16,187 bases of DNA from an uncultured Oscillospiraceae bacterium (GCA_902478605.1 CABSLQ010000063.1:1-16187), one strand, 5' to 3'; positions 1 to 8,432 are shown, numbered from the stretch's first letter. Notes: a model not told the origin generated them from the letters alone. Made by a program: numbers and translations.

Positions 1-55
1 AAAGGCGGTGCCTGAGCAGGAAGAAACAAGGAGTGCCGCGCCGCGACAGCAAGCG
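1..55. repeat. 55-bp direct repeat, copy 1 (cut by window edge)
   Basis: Positions 1-55 are identical base for base to 106-160, giving a period of 105 bp. Because the first copy begins at the window edge, the repeated unit may extend further left. In frame 1 the copy ends a reading frame with the residues KGGA and a stop at 13-15, and the second copy repeats the same ending, so this may be a partial tandem duplication of the tail of an upstream gene. Confidence 0.85.
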
Positions 56-105
56 GGACGACTATGTTTCTGACCGTGATCCGCGCGCCGCTGCCGGTGG
101 CAGAG

Positions 106-160
106 AAAGGCGGTGCCTGAGCAGGAAGAAACAAGGAGTGCCGCGCCGCGACAGCAAGCG
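106..160. repeat. 55-bp direct repeat, copy 2
   Basis: This is a perfect copy of 1-55. Frame 1 reads MFLTVIRAPLPVAEKGGA then a stop at 118-120, the same KGGA-stop ending as copy 1. The match ends at 160, after which the sequences differ completely. The 105-bp period equals 35 codons. Confidence 0.85.
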
Positions 161-424
161 CAAAGCCTTGCGGGCAGGCAAGGGAGACGGCTTTGGAGGC
201 GCCCGGCGGTTCGACCGCCGCCGGCGGATAGCCAAACCGTGCATGGCGCCTTGGCGAGCGCAGGTTTTATTGACACAGGCGATCGATCAACGCAACGCCG
301 CATCGCGCAGGCGGATGGCAGCGATAAGCTGTTTTTATTGCGGCCGCCCAGGCGGCAATGGGCCGGATAAGGGGCTGGAAGCGCAGCGGGGAGGAACAGC
401 GATTTTTTCCCTCTTACCGTATAC
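161..424. other. Non-coding GC-rich stretch with hairpins
   Basis: No convincing gene is seen here. Open frames exist on both strands but are Arg/Pro-rich and have no ribosome binding site. A near-perfect hairpin lies at 204-220 (CGGCGGT, TCG loop, ACCGCCG) without a T-run. A weak CAGC/GCTG stem at 319-331 is followed by five T and could be a poor terminator for whatever lies upstream. Confidence 0.5.
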
Positions 425-452
425 TTGAAATTTTAAATACTTGCGTTATAAT
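425..452 (+). promoter_or_regulatory. Sigma-A promoter of the catabolic cluster
   Basis: TTGAAA at 425-430 and a perfect TATAAT at 447-452 are separated by 16 bp. Transcription would start near 459, leaving a leader of about 128 nt before the start codon at 587. The local A/T richness contrasts with the GC-rich surroundings. Confidence 0.75.
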
Positions 453-492
453 GAAGAAAAAATATTCCATACGGGTACACAATATCAGCGGT

Positions 493-506
493 TGCCGAAA
501 GCGGCA
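493..506. promoter_or_regulatory. Inverted repeat in the 5' leader, possible operator
   Basis: TGCCG (493-497) and CGGCA (502-506) form a perfect 5-bp inverted repeat around AAAG, about 40 bp downstream of the -10 box. The position suits a repressor site or a small RNA hairpin. It does not match the catabolite-response (cre) consensus well, since the central CG is missing. Confidence 0.25.
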
Positions 507-586
507 GGATTCCATGGCGTGTGCTCGATGGTATTCGCCTTACCCCCATTTCCCTATGCATCTTTACATTACAGGAGGAACCTGGA

Positions 587-2541
587 ATGATTGCCAGAAC
601 CCAGCGGATCGAGGCCCTGCGCCGCCACAGCCTGGAACATCCCTGCAAGGGCTTTCGCTCCGACGAAGGCCAGCTGTTTTTTACAGAAGCTGGCTGAAAA
701 ATCAGTACGCATCCAGCAAGATTCTGCGCCGGGCCATTGCCAAGGCGGATATGCTGGCCCAGTCCACCCTGGTCATCGAAGATGGCGCCCTGGTGGTGGG
801 GCGGCCCTGCTACCGTGAGCTGGAGCCGGCGGAACGGGAAGAGCTCGATTTGTATCTCCGGTATACCGAGCCGGCACTCGATCCTCACTGGGGCCAGGAT
901 TCGCATATGGCCATCGACTATGAAAAGCTGCTGCACAAGGGGCTTCACGGCATTCGCGCCGAGGTGTGCACTTATCGTCAGGCACTGGATCTGTCGGAAC
1001 CGGCCAATCTGGAAAAAGAAGAGTTTTATCATGCCTGCTTGGTGGCGCTGGACGCGCTGGAAAATTATGCCGGACGGTATTCCCGCTATGCGGCTCAGCT
1101 GGCCGAGCAGTGCGGCGATCCGGTGCGGCAGGCCGAGCTGCTGGAGATTAGCCGCATTCTGCAGAGGGTGCCCATGGAACCCGCCGAACATTTCACCGAG
1201 GCGGTGCAGTCTATCCATTTTGTCAACTTTTGCCTGGAAGGGCTGTATCAGCTTGGACGGCCGGATCGGTATCTGCTCCCGTATTACCTCGCAGACCGGG
1301 ACAAGGGGATCCTCACCGAAGAGGAGGCCCAGCAGTGGATTGACTGCCTGTGCCTGATGTATGATGAATATGTGCCCAGCGGTCTGGCCGCCGGCTTTAT
1401 GATCTGCGGCCGGGACAAGGACGGACGGGACATGACCAACCAGCTCTCTTATATGTTCCTGGACTCCATCGATCATGTCCGCCTGTCCTATCCCGGGATC
1501 GGTGTTTGCTGGAATCCGGACACACCGGAGGATATTTTGGAAAAATCCTGCCTTTTGCTGTCCAAGGGATACAGCCATCCCGCCATTTTTAACGACGATC
1601 TTATCATCCGCGGCCTCACCGAATATGGCGTTCCCTATGAAGAGGCGTGCGACTATGTTCACAGCACCTGCGTGGAGATAACATTGTGCCGTTCTTCCAC
1701 CGTCTGGGTGGCCTCTCCGTATATCAATCTGCTGGATCCGGTGCTGGAACTGATGGGACTCACGCAGGACGGGCAGTACCGCGAAAACCCCGCCACCTTT
1801 GAGGGGTTTATCGCCGCGTATGAACGCCGCTTGGCCCAGATTATCGAGACCCAGATACAGGATCAGAACCGCCAGCAGATGGAACGGCAGAAAAACGGAG
1901 GCGATCCCTTCGTCTCGTGCTTTGTCAACGACTGTCTGGCTTTAGGAAAGGATCAGGACTGGGGCGGCGGACGCTATAAATACATTATGCCCTCCTTCGT
2001 CGGCCTGGCCAACCTCATCGATTCCCTCGTGAGCCTGCAGAAACTGGTGTATGAGGAGCGGCGCTTTACCCTGGAGCGGTTCGGAGAGATCCTCAAAACC
2101 AATTACCAGGGGCAGGAACCGCTGCGTCAGGAGATCCTGAACCGTCTGCCCAAATACGGCAACGACGACGACAGCGCGGATTACCTGGCCCAGCGGCTCA
2201 CCTCCTTCATCTGCAGCGAAACGGTGCGGCATAAGACCTGGTTTGGCCAGCAGTGCATTCCCAGCCTTTTCTGCTGGATCATGCACGACCGTCTTGGCCG
2301 GGCGACCGGTGCCACCCCTGACGGCCGGTGGGCCGGTTTTCCGCTGGGAGACGGCTCCGGCCCCGCCCAGGGACGGGAGAAAAAAGGTCCCACCGCTTCG
2401 ATTTTATCTTCCACCAAATGGGATCAGCACAAATTCATCGGCGGTGTCGCAGTCAACCTGAAATTTGGAAAATCTATGTTTACGCCTGCCGCTGCCCTGC
2501 CTGCGGGGCAAACGGGTGTCGGCGGTTTGCCGGTACCCTGA
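587..2541 (+). pseudogene. Glycyl radical enzyme (PFL-like dehydratase/lyase family), frameshifted and C-terminally truncated
   Basis: The start at 587 is set by AGGAGG at 573-578. The first 36 codons read MIARTQRIEALRRHSLEH... up to a stop at 695-697. The family continues in frame 1 from about 691 (WLKNQYASSKILRRA, then IEDGALVVG). One missing base near 686-691 explains this, and adding an A restores the family motif TESW. The catalytic cysteine is at 1669-1671 in a C-V-E context (HSTCVEI), the C-x-E pattern typical of glycyl radical eliminases and dehydratases. The last recognisable family segment is GPTASILSSTKWDQHKFIGG followed by VAVNLKFGKSMFTP (to about 2487). The final 120-150 residues, including the R-V-x-G-Y glycyl radical loop, are absent, and I find no such motif in any frame. 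No activating enzyme lies in the window. As read here it could not carry a glycyl radical. The substrate is unknown. Confidence 0.8.
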
Positions 2542-2680
2542 AGGACTGCCGGTCGCCTTTGCTTTTGACGAGGCGCAGGGCGTGTTGACGGTGACCCTCG
2601 ATCGGCCATACACGGCCCGGTTTTTCCATTTGACCGCGGAGGATGACGGTACGGGGGTTGACCTCCCTGTATCGCCCTGA
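2486..2680 (+). pseudogene. C-terminal remnant of an unidentified sugar-active-like protein
   Basis: In a frame different from the end of the glycyl radical enzyme, this stretch reads LPLPCLRGKRVSAVCRYPEG, then LPVAFAFDEAQGVLTVTLDR and PYTARFFHLTAED, ending at 2680. The alternating hydrophobic pattern and the ending PYTARFFHLT look like the last strands of a C-terminal beta-sandwich of a glycosidase-type enzyme, but I cannot name the family. It has no start or ribosome binding site of its own. I infer it is the 3' stub of a gene whose body, together with the end of the glycyl radical enzyme gene, was deleted or misassembled at about 2487. Confidence 0.45.
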
Positions 2681-2707
2681 TATATTGGGAGGAAGGGAGC
2701 GATATCC

Positions 2708-4918
2708 ATGGCTGACAGGCCCATTTTGTGGATGGACGGCACGGTGGAGGAGGCGCCGCCGGGGAGGCTGCTGTCCGATAACCTGGGATTTTATGGCGAT
2801 ATCATTCTTACGGGGATGACCTACACCTATCTGACGCCTCTGTCCGGCATCGGCGATACGGCGCAGGATATTCCCGAACTGACCGGCCGGCGGCTGGTGG
2901 ACGGTAATCTGCACGGGCGGTATCAGAAGCATATTCCCCAGACGGACGGCGGCAGGATGGCGGTGCTGTTCGATTTCAAACAGCCCTGCCGGTTTGCGGA
3001 GCTGGATCTGATCTGCCGCTGCCGTGTGCGGCACATCACGGTGGAGGTTTCGGCCGATGGGCAGGCATTCGACTGCGTGTACGACGGCACCGTGGAGCAG
3101 GAGAGGGATCTGTACCGCTGCCGCTGGCAGCACGGCGCGGAGGGCCGCTACATCCGCCTGACCCTGCAGGGGGAGGGGGCCCTCTCCCTGTGGCAGATAT
3201 GGGTCTGGGGCGACGCCGCGGGAGAAGCGGCGGAGAAACAGCAGGCCGGGACGGCGTCCTTCGTCTGGGCCAACTCCATTTCGATGGAATCGCTGCCCGG
3301 TGCAGAGCAGACAGCCTTCTCCGACATGGAGGGGTTCCGCTGGATGAAAAAGCGGCAGGCGGCCGGCTGCAGGACGACCGGTGTTATCTGGTCGGAGATG
3401 CCGGCTTACGGTCCGCTGACCCAGGCGCCCATCCTGCCCGATCCGGCGCGCAGCGGCGTCCCCGTGCGCACGCGGGTATGCGGTGACGGGGTGGAGGTGG
3501 TGTGCCTGGCGCTGACCAACGCCGATACCACCGCGCCCGCCGACGTGCGCGTGGAGCTGGACAACACCACCCCGCTGCGGGCTGAGCTGTTTGTCGGCGG
3601 TGTGATGCCCACCCGCTGGTACGGCAACACGGTGGGGCCTCTGCTCAACGAGCGGGCAACCATCAGCAAGCCGCTGCTGCGCCGGTATCTGACCAACGCG
3701 TCGGTCATCGAGGACTTTCCGCTAATCCATCTGCCGGGCGGCGGCAGCTGCATCTTCTGGCTGAAGATCTACGGCGGAGAGGCGGCGGCGGGGGATTACA
3801 CGCTGACGCTGCGTGCCGGGGAGGAAGCGGTTCAGGTGCAGGCTGAAGTGTTGCCGCTGCGCCTGCCGGCGGCGTACCCGGGCGTGTGGCTGTGGGCCAA
3901 CGAGACGGGGCATACCCCCTACGCCGGGATGGTGCCCTTTGTCTATGCCGATCGTGCCGCGCAGGAGGCCGCTTACCGCCATGAGGTGGGCACCAACGTT
4001 TACTGGGGCTGGCCCGAGCCGGGCACCGTCGCCGACGAGGCGCGCCGGCTCAATCCGGACACGTATTTCCTGATCCTCGGTCTGGGACGGTACTCGGATC
4101 TGCTGTATACGGGCGCCCTCAAGCCGGAGGACATCACCGACGAGGTGGAGCAGGAGGTCCACGTCCTGCTCGACGGGCATATCCGCCAGGCAGAGAAATA
4201 CGGCGTGGATTTCGACCACTGGTTCCTGGAAATGCCCGACGAGCCCGGCGCCCACAACGCCAAGGCGCTGGGCGTGATGGTGCGCCTGTGCAAAAAGCTG
4301 TATCCCCGGATCCGCATCTATGTCAACCCCTCCTTCTGGACGGGATTCGACAAAGACGGCGTGGCGCCCGACGAGGTGATCGCCGGCTGCCTGCGCGATT
4401 GGTATACGCTGGTGGACGTGTCGGTGCCGCTGGTGCTCAACCTGGACGGGCGGCCCGAGGCGTGGAAATACTTCACCCACGATCGGCTGTTCAACGGCCA
4501 GTACAACGTCAGCAGCCAGCATATGGGGGCGGATCGCGCCGGCCTGCTTCAGCTGCCGCGTATCTGCGCATGGGATTCGCTGTCCCGGAGCATGAACTGG
4601 TGGGGCTTTTATTCCTACCATGAGCCGCGGCTCAACAGCTGGGACAACACCATGCGCCCGACGGTGCACGAGGACGCCACCATCAATTATCAGTGTGTGT
4701 ATGCCGGCGTTAACGGGCCGGTGCCCACCCGCGCGTCCGAACTGATACGCGAGGGCGTACAGGATTACCGGATTATGCAGCTGCTCCGGCAGGCGGATCC
4801 GGCGCTGTACGACCGGCTGCGGCAGGAATATCTGGACGGAGGCCGGGATTTTGATTCCATGAAAAACAGAGCGCTGGACGCTCTGTTAAAAAAACAAGGA
4901 AAAGAGGAATCCATATGA
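2708..4918 (+). CDS. GH123/DUF4091-like glycoside hydrolase with N-terminal discoidin-like domain
   Basis: This 736-residue protein starts after GGAGGAAGGGAG (2690-2701). No signal peptide is seen, so it is probably cytoplasmic. Residues about 85-175 (VLFDFKQPCRFAELDLICR ... YIRLTLQG) resemble an F5/8 type C (discoidin/CBM32) sandwich. Residues about 250-390 form a second all-beta stretch. Residues about 400-600 look like a TIM barrel, and residues 600-725 carry the DUF4091 signature, including GPVPTRASELIREGVQDYR. In the motif FLEMPDEPG the adjacent Asp511-Glu512 correspond to the Asp-Glu pair that GH123 N-acetylgalactosaminidases use for substrate-assisted hydrolysis. That functional assignment is family knowledge plus inference, and the substrate here is unknown. 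The gene overlaps the next one by 4 bp (ATGA), indicating translational coupling to a sugar dehydrogenase. Confidence 0.7.
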   Translation: MADRPILWMDGTVEEAPPGRLLSDNLGFYGDIILTGMTYTYLTPLSGIGDTAQDIPELTGRRLVDGNLHGRYQKHIPQTDGGRMAVLFDFKQPCRFAELDLICRCRVRHITVEVSADGQAFDCVYDGTVEQERDLYRCRWQHGAEGRYIRLTLQGEGALSLWQIWVWGDAAGEAAEKQQAGTASFVWANSISMESLPGAEQTAFSDMEGFRWMKKRQAAGCRTTGVIWSEMPAYGPLTQAPILPDPARSGVPVRTRVCGDGVEVVCLALTNADTTAPADVRVELDNTTPLRAELFVGGVMPTRWYGNTVGPLLNERATISKPLLRRYLTNASVIEDFPLIHLPGGGSCIFWLKIYGGEAAAGDYTLTLRAGEEAVQVQAEVLPLRLPAAYPGVWLWANETGHTPYAGMVPFVYADRAAQEAAYRHEVGTNVYWGWPEPGTVADEARRLNPDTYFLILGLGRYSDLLYTGALKPEDITDEVEQEVHVLLDGHIRQAEKYGVDFDHWFLEMPDEPGAHNAKALGVMVRLCKKLYPRIRIYVNPSFWTGFDKDGVAPDEVIAGCLRDWYTLVDVSVPLVLNLDGRPEAWKYFTHDRLFNGQYNVSSQHMGADRAGLLQLPRICAWDSLSRSMNWWGFYSYHEPRLNSWDNTMRPTVHEDATINYQCVYAGVNGPVPTRASELIREGVQDYRIMQLLRQADPALYDRLRQEYLDGGRDFDSMKNRALDALLKKQGKEESI

Positions 4919-5964
4919 AAATCGCGATCATTGGCTGCGGTACCATTGCCAACGCGGCACACATCCCCTCCTACATGAACAACGAGAAGGCGGAAATCAA
5001 GTATTTCTGCGACATCCTGCCTGAGCGGGCCCAGGCGGCGGTGGAAAAGTACGGCTGCGGCACGGCGGTGACCGATTACCACGACATCCTGCGGGACGAC
5101 GAGGTGACGGCCGTTTCCGTCTGCACGCCCAATAACGTGCATGCGCCCATCGCCATCGACTGCCTGCGCGCGGGCAAGCACGTGCTGTGCGAAAAGCCTG
5201 CCGCCCGCACCTATCCGGAGGCGCTGGAGATGCAGAAGGTGCAGCATGAAACGGGAAAAACGCTCAACATCGGCGTGGTCAACCGCTTCAACGACAGCGT
5301 CAATCTCATCAAACAATACATCGATTCGGGCAAGCTGGGCGAGGTGTACCAGGTGTATGTCAGTTTCCGCGCCCACCGCTCCATCCCCGGCCTGGGCGGC
5401 GCCTTCACCACCAAGGCGATTGCCGGAGGCGGCGCGCTTATCGACTGGGGCGTGCATTACCTGGACATCGTGATGTACTGCTGCGGTGATCCGCGGCCCG
5501 TGACCGTGTCGGGCGAGGCGTTCTGCAAGCTGGGCAAGGACATGGCGAACTATGCATACAAGGACATGTGGGCCGGCCCGCCCAAGCTGGACGGCGTGTA
5601 TGACGTGGACGATTCCGTGACCGGCATGATCCGCACCGAGGGGCCGGTGATCACCTTCAACGGCGCCTGGGCGCAGAATATCGGCGAGCAGGAGATGTAC
5701 ATCGACTTCCTCGGCACCAAGGCCGGCATCCGCCTGCAGTACGGTCAGGATTTCGAGGTGTTCACCGCCGAGCACGGCGCGCTGGTCTCCTATAAGCCGG
5801 AGTTCAAGATGCGGGATCATTTCCAGAACGAGATCGACGCCTTCCTCGACTGCATCGAAAGCGGCGAAAAGCTGCCTTCCCACATCGATACGGTGATCAT
5901 TACGGCGAAGATCCTGCAGAGCATTTACGATTCCGCCGAGCAGCACAGGGAAATCGCATTTTAA
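4915..5964 (+). CDS. Gfo/Idh/MocA family NAD(P)-dependent oxidoreductase
   Basis: This 349-residue protein has the usual family length. The N-terminal Rossmann fold shows G7-C-G-T-I-A for dinucleotide binding and Asp33 at the end of strand 2, which suggests NAD rather than NADP. The signature E93-K94-P95 carries the catalytic lysine. D177-W-G-V-H181 is the D-x3-H motif whose histidine acts in hydride transfer on a sugar hydroxyl. The C-terminal part is the alpha/beta substrate domain. Such enzymes oxidise sugars, inositols or glycosides, often to 3-keto forms. The gene is coupled to the GH123-like gene by an ATGA overlap, with a purine-rich AAGGAAAAGAGGA site ahead of it, and is followed 13 bp later by a paralogue. 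The exact substrate cannot be read from the sequence. Confidence 0.88.
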   Translation: MKIAIIGCGTIANAAHIPSYMNNEKAEIKYFCDILPERAQAAVEKYGCGTAVTDYHDILRDDEVTAVSVCTPNNVHAPIAIDCLRAGKHVLCEKPAARTYPEALEMQKVQHETGKTLNIGVVNRFNDSVNLIKQYIDSGKLGEVYQVYVSFRAHRSIPGLGGAFTTKAIAGGGALIDWGVHYLDIVMYCCGDPRPVTVSGEAFCKLGKDMANYAYKDMWAGPPKLDGVYDVDDSVTGMIRTEGPVITFNGAWAQNIGEQEMYIDFLGTKAGIRLQYGQDFEVFTAEHGALVSYKPEFKMRDHFQNEIDAFLDCIESGEKLPSHIDTVIITAKILQSIYDSAEQHREIAF

Positions 5965-5977
5965 GGAGGAAGCGGTT

Positions 5978-6808
5978 ATGAAAATCGGATTTATCGACTA
6001 TTACCTGGATGAATGGCATGCCAACAATTACCCCGCCTGGATCAAGGAGGCGTCCGGCGGCGAGGCGGAGGTGACCTACGCCTTCGGCCTCATCGACAGC
6101 CCCCTGACCGGCATGACCAGCGCCCAGTGGTGTGAAAAATTCGGCGTCACCCAGTGTGCGACCATCGAGGAGGTCGTGGAAAAGAGCGATGCCCTTGTGG
6201 TGCTGTCTCCGGACAACTGCGAGATGCACGAGCAGCTGTGCCAGGTGCCGCTGCGCGCGGGCAAGCCGGTGTATGTGGATAAGACCTTCGCCCCCGACGC
6301 CGCCACCGCCCGCCGGATCTTCGCCATCGCAGAGCAGAGCGGCACGCCCTGCTGGTCCTCCTCTGCGCTGCGTTTTGCCGAGGAGTACAAGGGCATCGAT
6401 CCCAGCCGTGTCAAGGCGGTGAGCTGCTGGGGCCCCTTTCAGTACGAGACCTATTCCATCCATCAGCTGGAGCCGCTGATGATGTTCATGAAGGCGCCGG
6501 CCCGCCGCGTGCTGTATCTGAAGGGCGAAAAGTGGCTGTCGCTGGCGGTGGAATTTACGGACGGCCGCACGGGTACCATCACCCAGTTCGAGGACGGTTC
6601 GCCTTTCGTGACCACCGTGTGCTGCCCGGACGACAACAAGATGGTGACGGTGGAATCCGACTTTTTCGCCGCCTTTATCCGCGAGATGGTGGATTTCTTC
6701 CGCACCCGGGAGGAAAAGGTGCCCCACGAGGAGACGATCAACATCATGGCGGTGCGCGAGGCCGGTCTCAAGGCCCAGCAGCGCCCCGGCGAATGGGTCG
6801 CGGTCTAA
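5978..6808 (+). CDS. Short, divergent Gfo/Idh/MocA-like protein
   Basis: This 276-residue protein starts after a strong AAGGAGGA (5963-5970). The fold is recognisable from the order of motifs, but it departs from the classic family. The N-terminus MKIGFIDYYLDEWHANNYP lacks the G-x-G-x-x-G loop, the usual EKP is replaced by V100-D-K-T-F, keeping Lys102, and a histidine sits at position 162 in YSIHQLEPL where the family places its catalytic histidine. It is also about 70 residues shorter than usual. It could be a cofactor-binding dehydrogenase with altered nucleotide contacts or a non-redox partner subunit. Its place between a dehydrogenase and an isomerase supports a role in the same sugar route. 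Confidence 0.75.
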   Translation: MKIGFIDYYLDEWHANNYPAWIKEASGGEAEVTYAFGLIDSPLTGMTSAQWCEKFGVTQCATIEEVVEKSDALVVLSPDNCEMHEQLCQVPLRAGKPVYVDKTFAPDAATARRIFAIAEQSGTPCWSSSALRFAEEYKGIDPSRVKAVSCWGPFQYETYSIHQLEPLMMFMKAPARRVLYLKGEKWLSLAVEFTDGRTGTITQFEDGSPFVTTVCCPDDNKMVTVESDFFAAFIREMVDFFRTREEKVPHEETINIMAVREAGLKAQQRPGEWVAV

Positions 6809-6829
6809 CGAAAACGGGAGGAAACCAAT

Positions 6830-7684
6830 ATGGCGACGTTTAAACTGGGCATTATCGCGGACTGGCTGCGGCTGCCCTTCCGGGAAAGCCTGGAAGCCTG
6901 CGCCAAGATGGGGGCCGACGGCGTGCAGCTGTATGCCGTCGAGGGCGAAATGGCGCCCGAAAACCTGACCGGCGCGGCCATTGCGGAAAAGCGCCGGATC
7001 CTGCAGGACTGCGGGTTGGAGGTATCGGCGCTGTGCGGGGATCTGGGCGGCCACGGTTTTGCCCGGCCGGAGGAAAACCCGCATAAAATCGAACGCTCGA
7101 AGCGCATTGTCGATCTGGCCCTGGAACTGGGCAGCCGGGTGGTCACCACCCACATCGGCGTGGTGCCGGCGGACGCGTCCTGCGATACCTACCGCGTCAT
7201 GCAGCAGGCCTGCAACGAGCTGGCCGAATACGCCCACGCCAACGGCGCCTTTTTCGCCATCGAGACGGGGCCCGAGCCGGCCGCCCGCCTGAAGGCGTTC
7301 CTGGACAGCCTGGATTCCAAGGGGGTGGCGGTCAATCTGGACCCCGCCAACCTGGTCATGGTCACCGACGACGATCCGGTGCAGGCGGTGTACACGCTGC
7401 AGGACTATATCGTGCACACCCATGCCAAGGACGGGCTTTTGCTCAAGAAGACCGATCCCCGCGTGATCTACGATTACTTTGCCGAGGGCGGCATCGGCGA
7501 TCTGCGCCTGGACGAGTTTTTCAAGGAGGTGCCGCTCGGCCAGGGAAGCGTGGATTTCGACCGGTATCTCGCGGCGTTGGAGGATATCGGCTACACCGGC
7601 TACCTGACCGTTGAACGGGAGGTCGGCGCCAACCCGGCCGCGGATATCCAGCTGGCCATTGATTTTCTCAAGGGGAAGTTTTGA
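6830..7684 (+). CDS. Sugar phosphate isomerase/epimerase (xylose-isomerase-like TIM barrel)
   Basis: This 284-residue protein is typical in length for COG1082-type proteins. GGGAGG sits just upstream of the ATG. The metal-binding residues of the family can be seen: Glu145 (AIETG), Asp171 (VNLDPANL), His198 in HTHAKD, and Glu262 in LTVERE. The barrel begins with FKLGIIADWLR and ends with a helix reading IQLAIDFLKG. Relatives isomerise or epimerise keto-sugars, dehydrate inosose, or, paired with Gfo/Idh/MocA enzymes, cleave oxidised C-glycosides. With three dehydrogenase-family genes beside it, a step on a keto-sugar intermediate is the natural inference. Seven of its codons or fewer separate it from the next gene (10 bp). 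Confidence 0.85.
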   Translation: MATFKLGIIADWLRLPFRESLEACAKMGADGVQLYAVEGEMAPENLTGAAIAEKRRILQDCGLEVSALCGDLGGHGFARPEENPHKIERSKRIVDLALELGSRVVTTHIGVVPADASCDTYRVMQQACNELAEYAHANGAFFAIETGPEPAARLKAFLDSLDSKGVAVNLDPANLVMVTDDDPVQAVYTLQDYIVHTHAKDGLLLKKTDPRVIYDYFAEGGIGDLRLDEFFKEVPLGQGSVDFDRYLAALEDIGYTGYLTVEREVGANPAADIQLAIDFLKGKF

Positions 7685-7694
7685 GGGATAGCGC

Positions 7695-8393
7695 ATGAAA
7701 CCATACGGGGTTCTCGTCATTGGCTGCGGGCACATCGGCTGCGAGCATATGGCGGACATCTATTTCCGGGAGGATATCCGGCTGCTGGCGGTCGCCGACA
7801 GCCGGGAAGAGCTGGCGCAGCAGGCGGCGCGGCGGTATGGTGCGCCGGCCTGGGGGACCGATTACCGTGCTTTTCTGGCCGACGAACGCATCGACATCGT
7901 CATCATTGCGACCTATACCTCCTCCCATCTGCCCATTCTGAAGGATTGCCTGGCGGCGGGCAAGCATGTGCTGTGTGAAAAGCCTATCGCCGCCACCTGG
8001 GAGGATGGCCGGGCCTTTTACGAGTGCGTGAAGCAGACGGATCGCAAGGTGCTCGTCGCCCATGTGCTGCGGCACAACCGTTCCTATATCCGGGTGCGGG
8101 AGCTGATCCGCGGCGGGGCGATAGGCACCCTGCGGCTGGCCCGCATGGTGCAGAACCATCACGCCATGGACTGGGCGCGGTACAAACGGCTGCTGGCGGA
8201 TACCAGCCCGCTGGTAGACTGCGGCGTGCATTATATTGACGTGCTGCAGTGGTTCACGGGTTCGTCCATCGTGGAGGTCAGCGGCATGGAAACGTTTATC
8301 GATCCCGGGTGCGGGGAACGCCCTGCGGCCCCGCCTCCGTTCCATGGCATGGGTGCCCTGCACCAGCAAAAGCAGGCAAAAAATCAAGTTTAG
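7695..8393 (+). pseudogene. Gfo/Idh/MocA family oxidoreductase, C-terminally truncated
   Basis: This protein has 232 residues where the family usually has 330-390. The start follows GAGGGATAGCGC. Rossmann motif G10-C-G-H-I-G, Glu95-Lys96-Pro97 and D175-C-G-V-H179 are all present and intact. Family-like sequence runs to about residue 206 (VEVSGMETFIDPGC). The last 26 residues (from GERPAAPPP) look like chance translation and run straight into the terminator at 8394. No continuation is found in the other frames. The catalytic residues remain, but the C-terminal beta-sheet that forms the substrate pocket and oligomer interface is mostly gone, so activity is doubtful. It is the last gene of the cluster. 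Confidence 0.75.
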
Positions 8394-8432
8394 GCCCCCG
8401 ACACAGGAACCGCCCGTGTCGGGGGCTTTTTT
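8394..8432 (+). terminator. Strong Rho-independent terminator of the sugar cluster
   Basis: A perfect 11-bp stem, GCCCCCGACAC (8394-8404) with GTGTCGGGGGC (8416-8426), has an 11-nt loop and is followed by six T (8427-8432). It begins at the last base of the truncated dehydrogenase gene's stop codon. Confidence 0.93.

Noticed and set aside
33..428. 131-codon rightward frame over the repeats
   Set aside because: It is Arg-rich, has no ribosome binding site, reads through both repeat copies and resembles no protein family I know.
686..700. Programmed -1 ribosomal frameshift in the glycyl radical enzyme gene
   Set aside because: There is no X-XXY-YYZ slippery heptamer in the needed phase at the shift point and no clear downstream pseudoknot, and the gene is also truncated at its other end.
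5900..7759. Long minus-strand open frame of about 619 codons
   Set aside because: It is the mirror of well-supported plus-strand genes with clear motifs; such frames are expected in GC-rich DNA. The same applies to the long minus-strand frames at 433-1662, 3722-4669, 4765-5946, 7668-10007 and 12032-13777 and to the plus-strand frame at 14975-15970.
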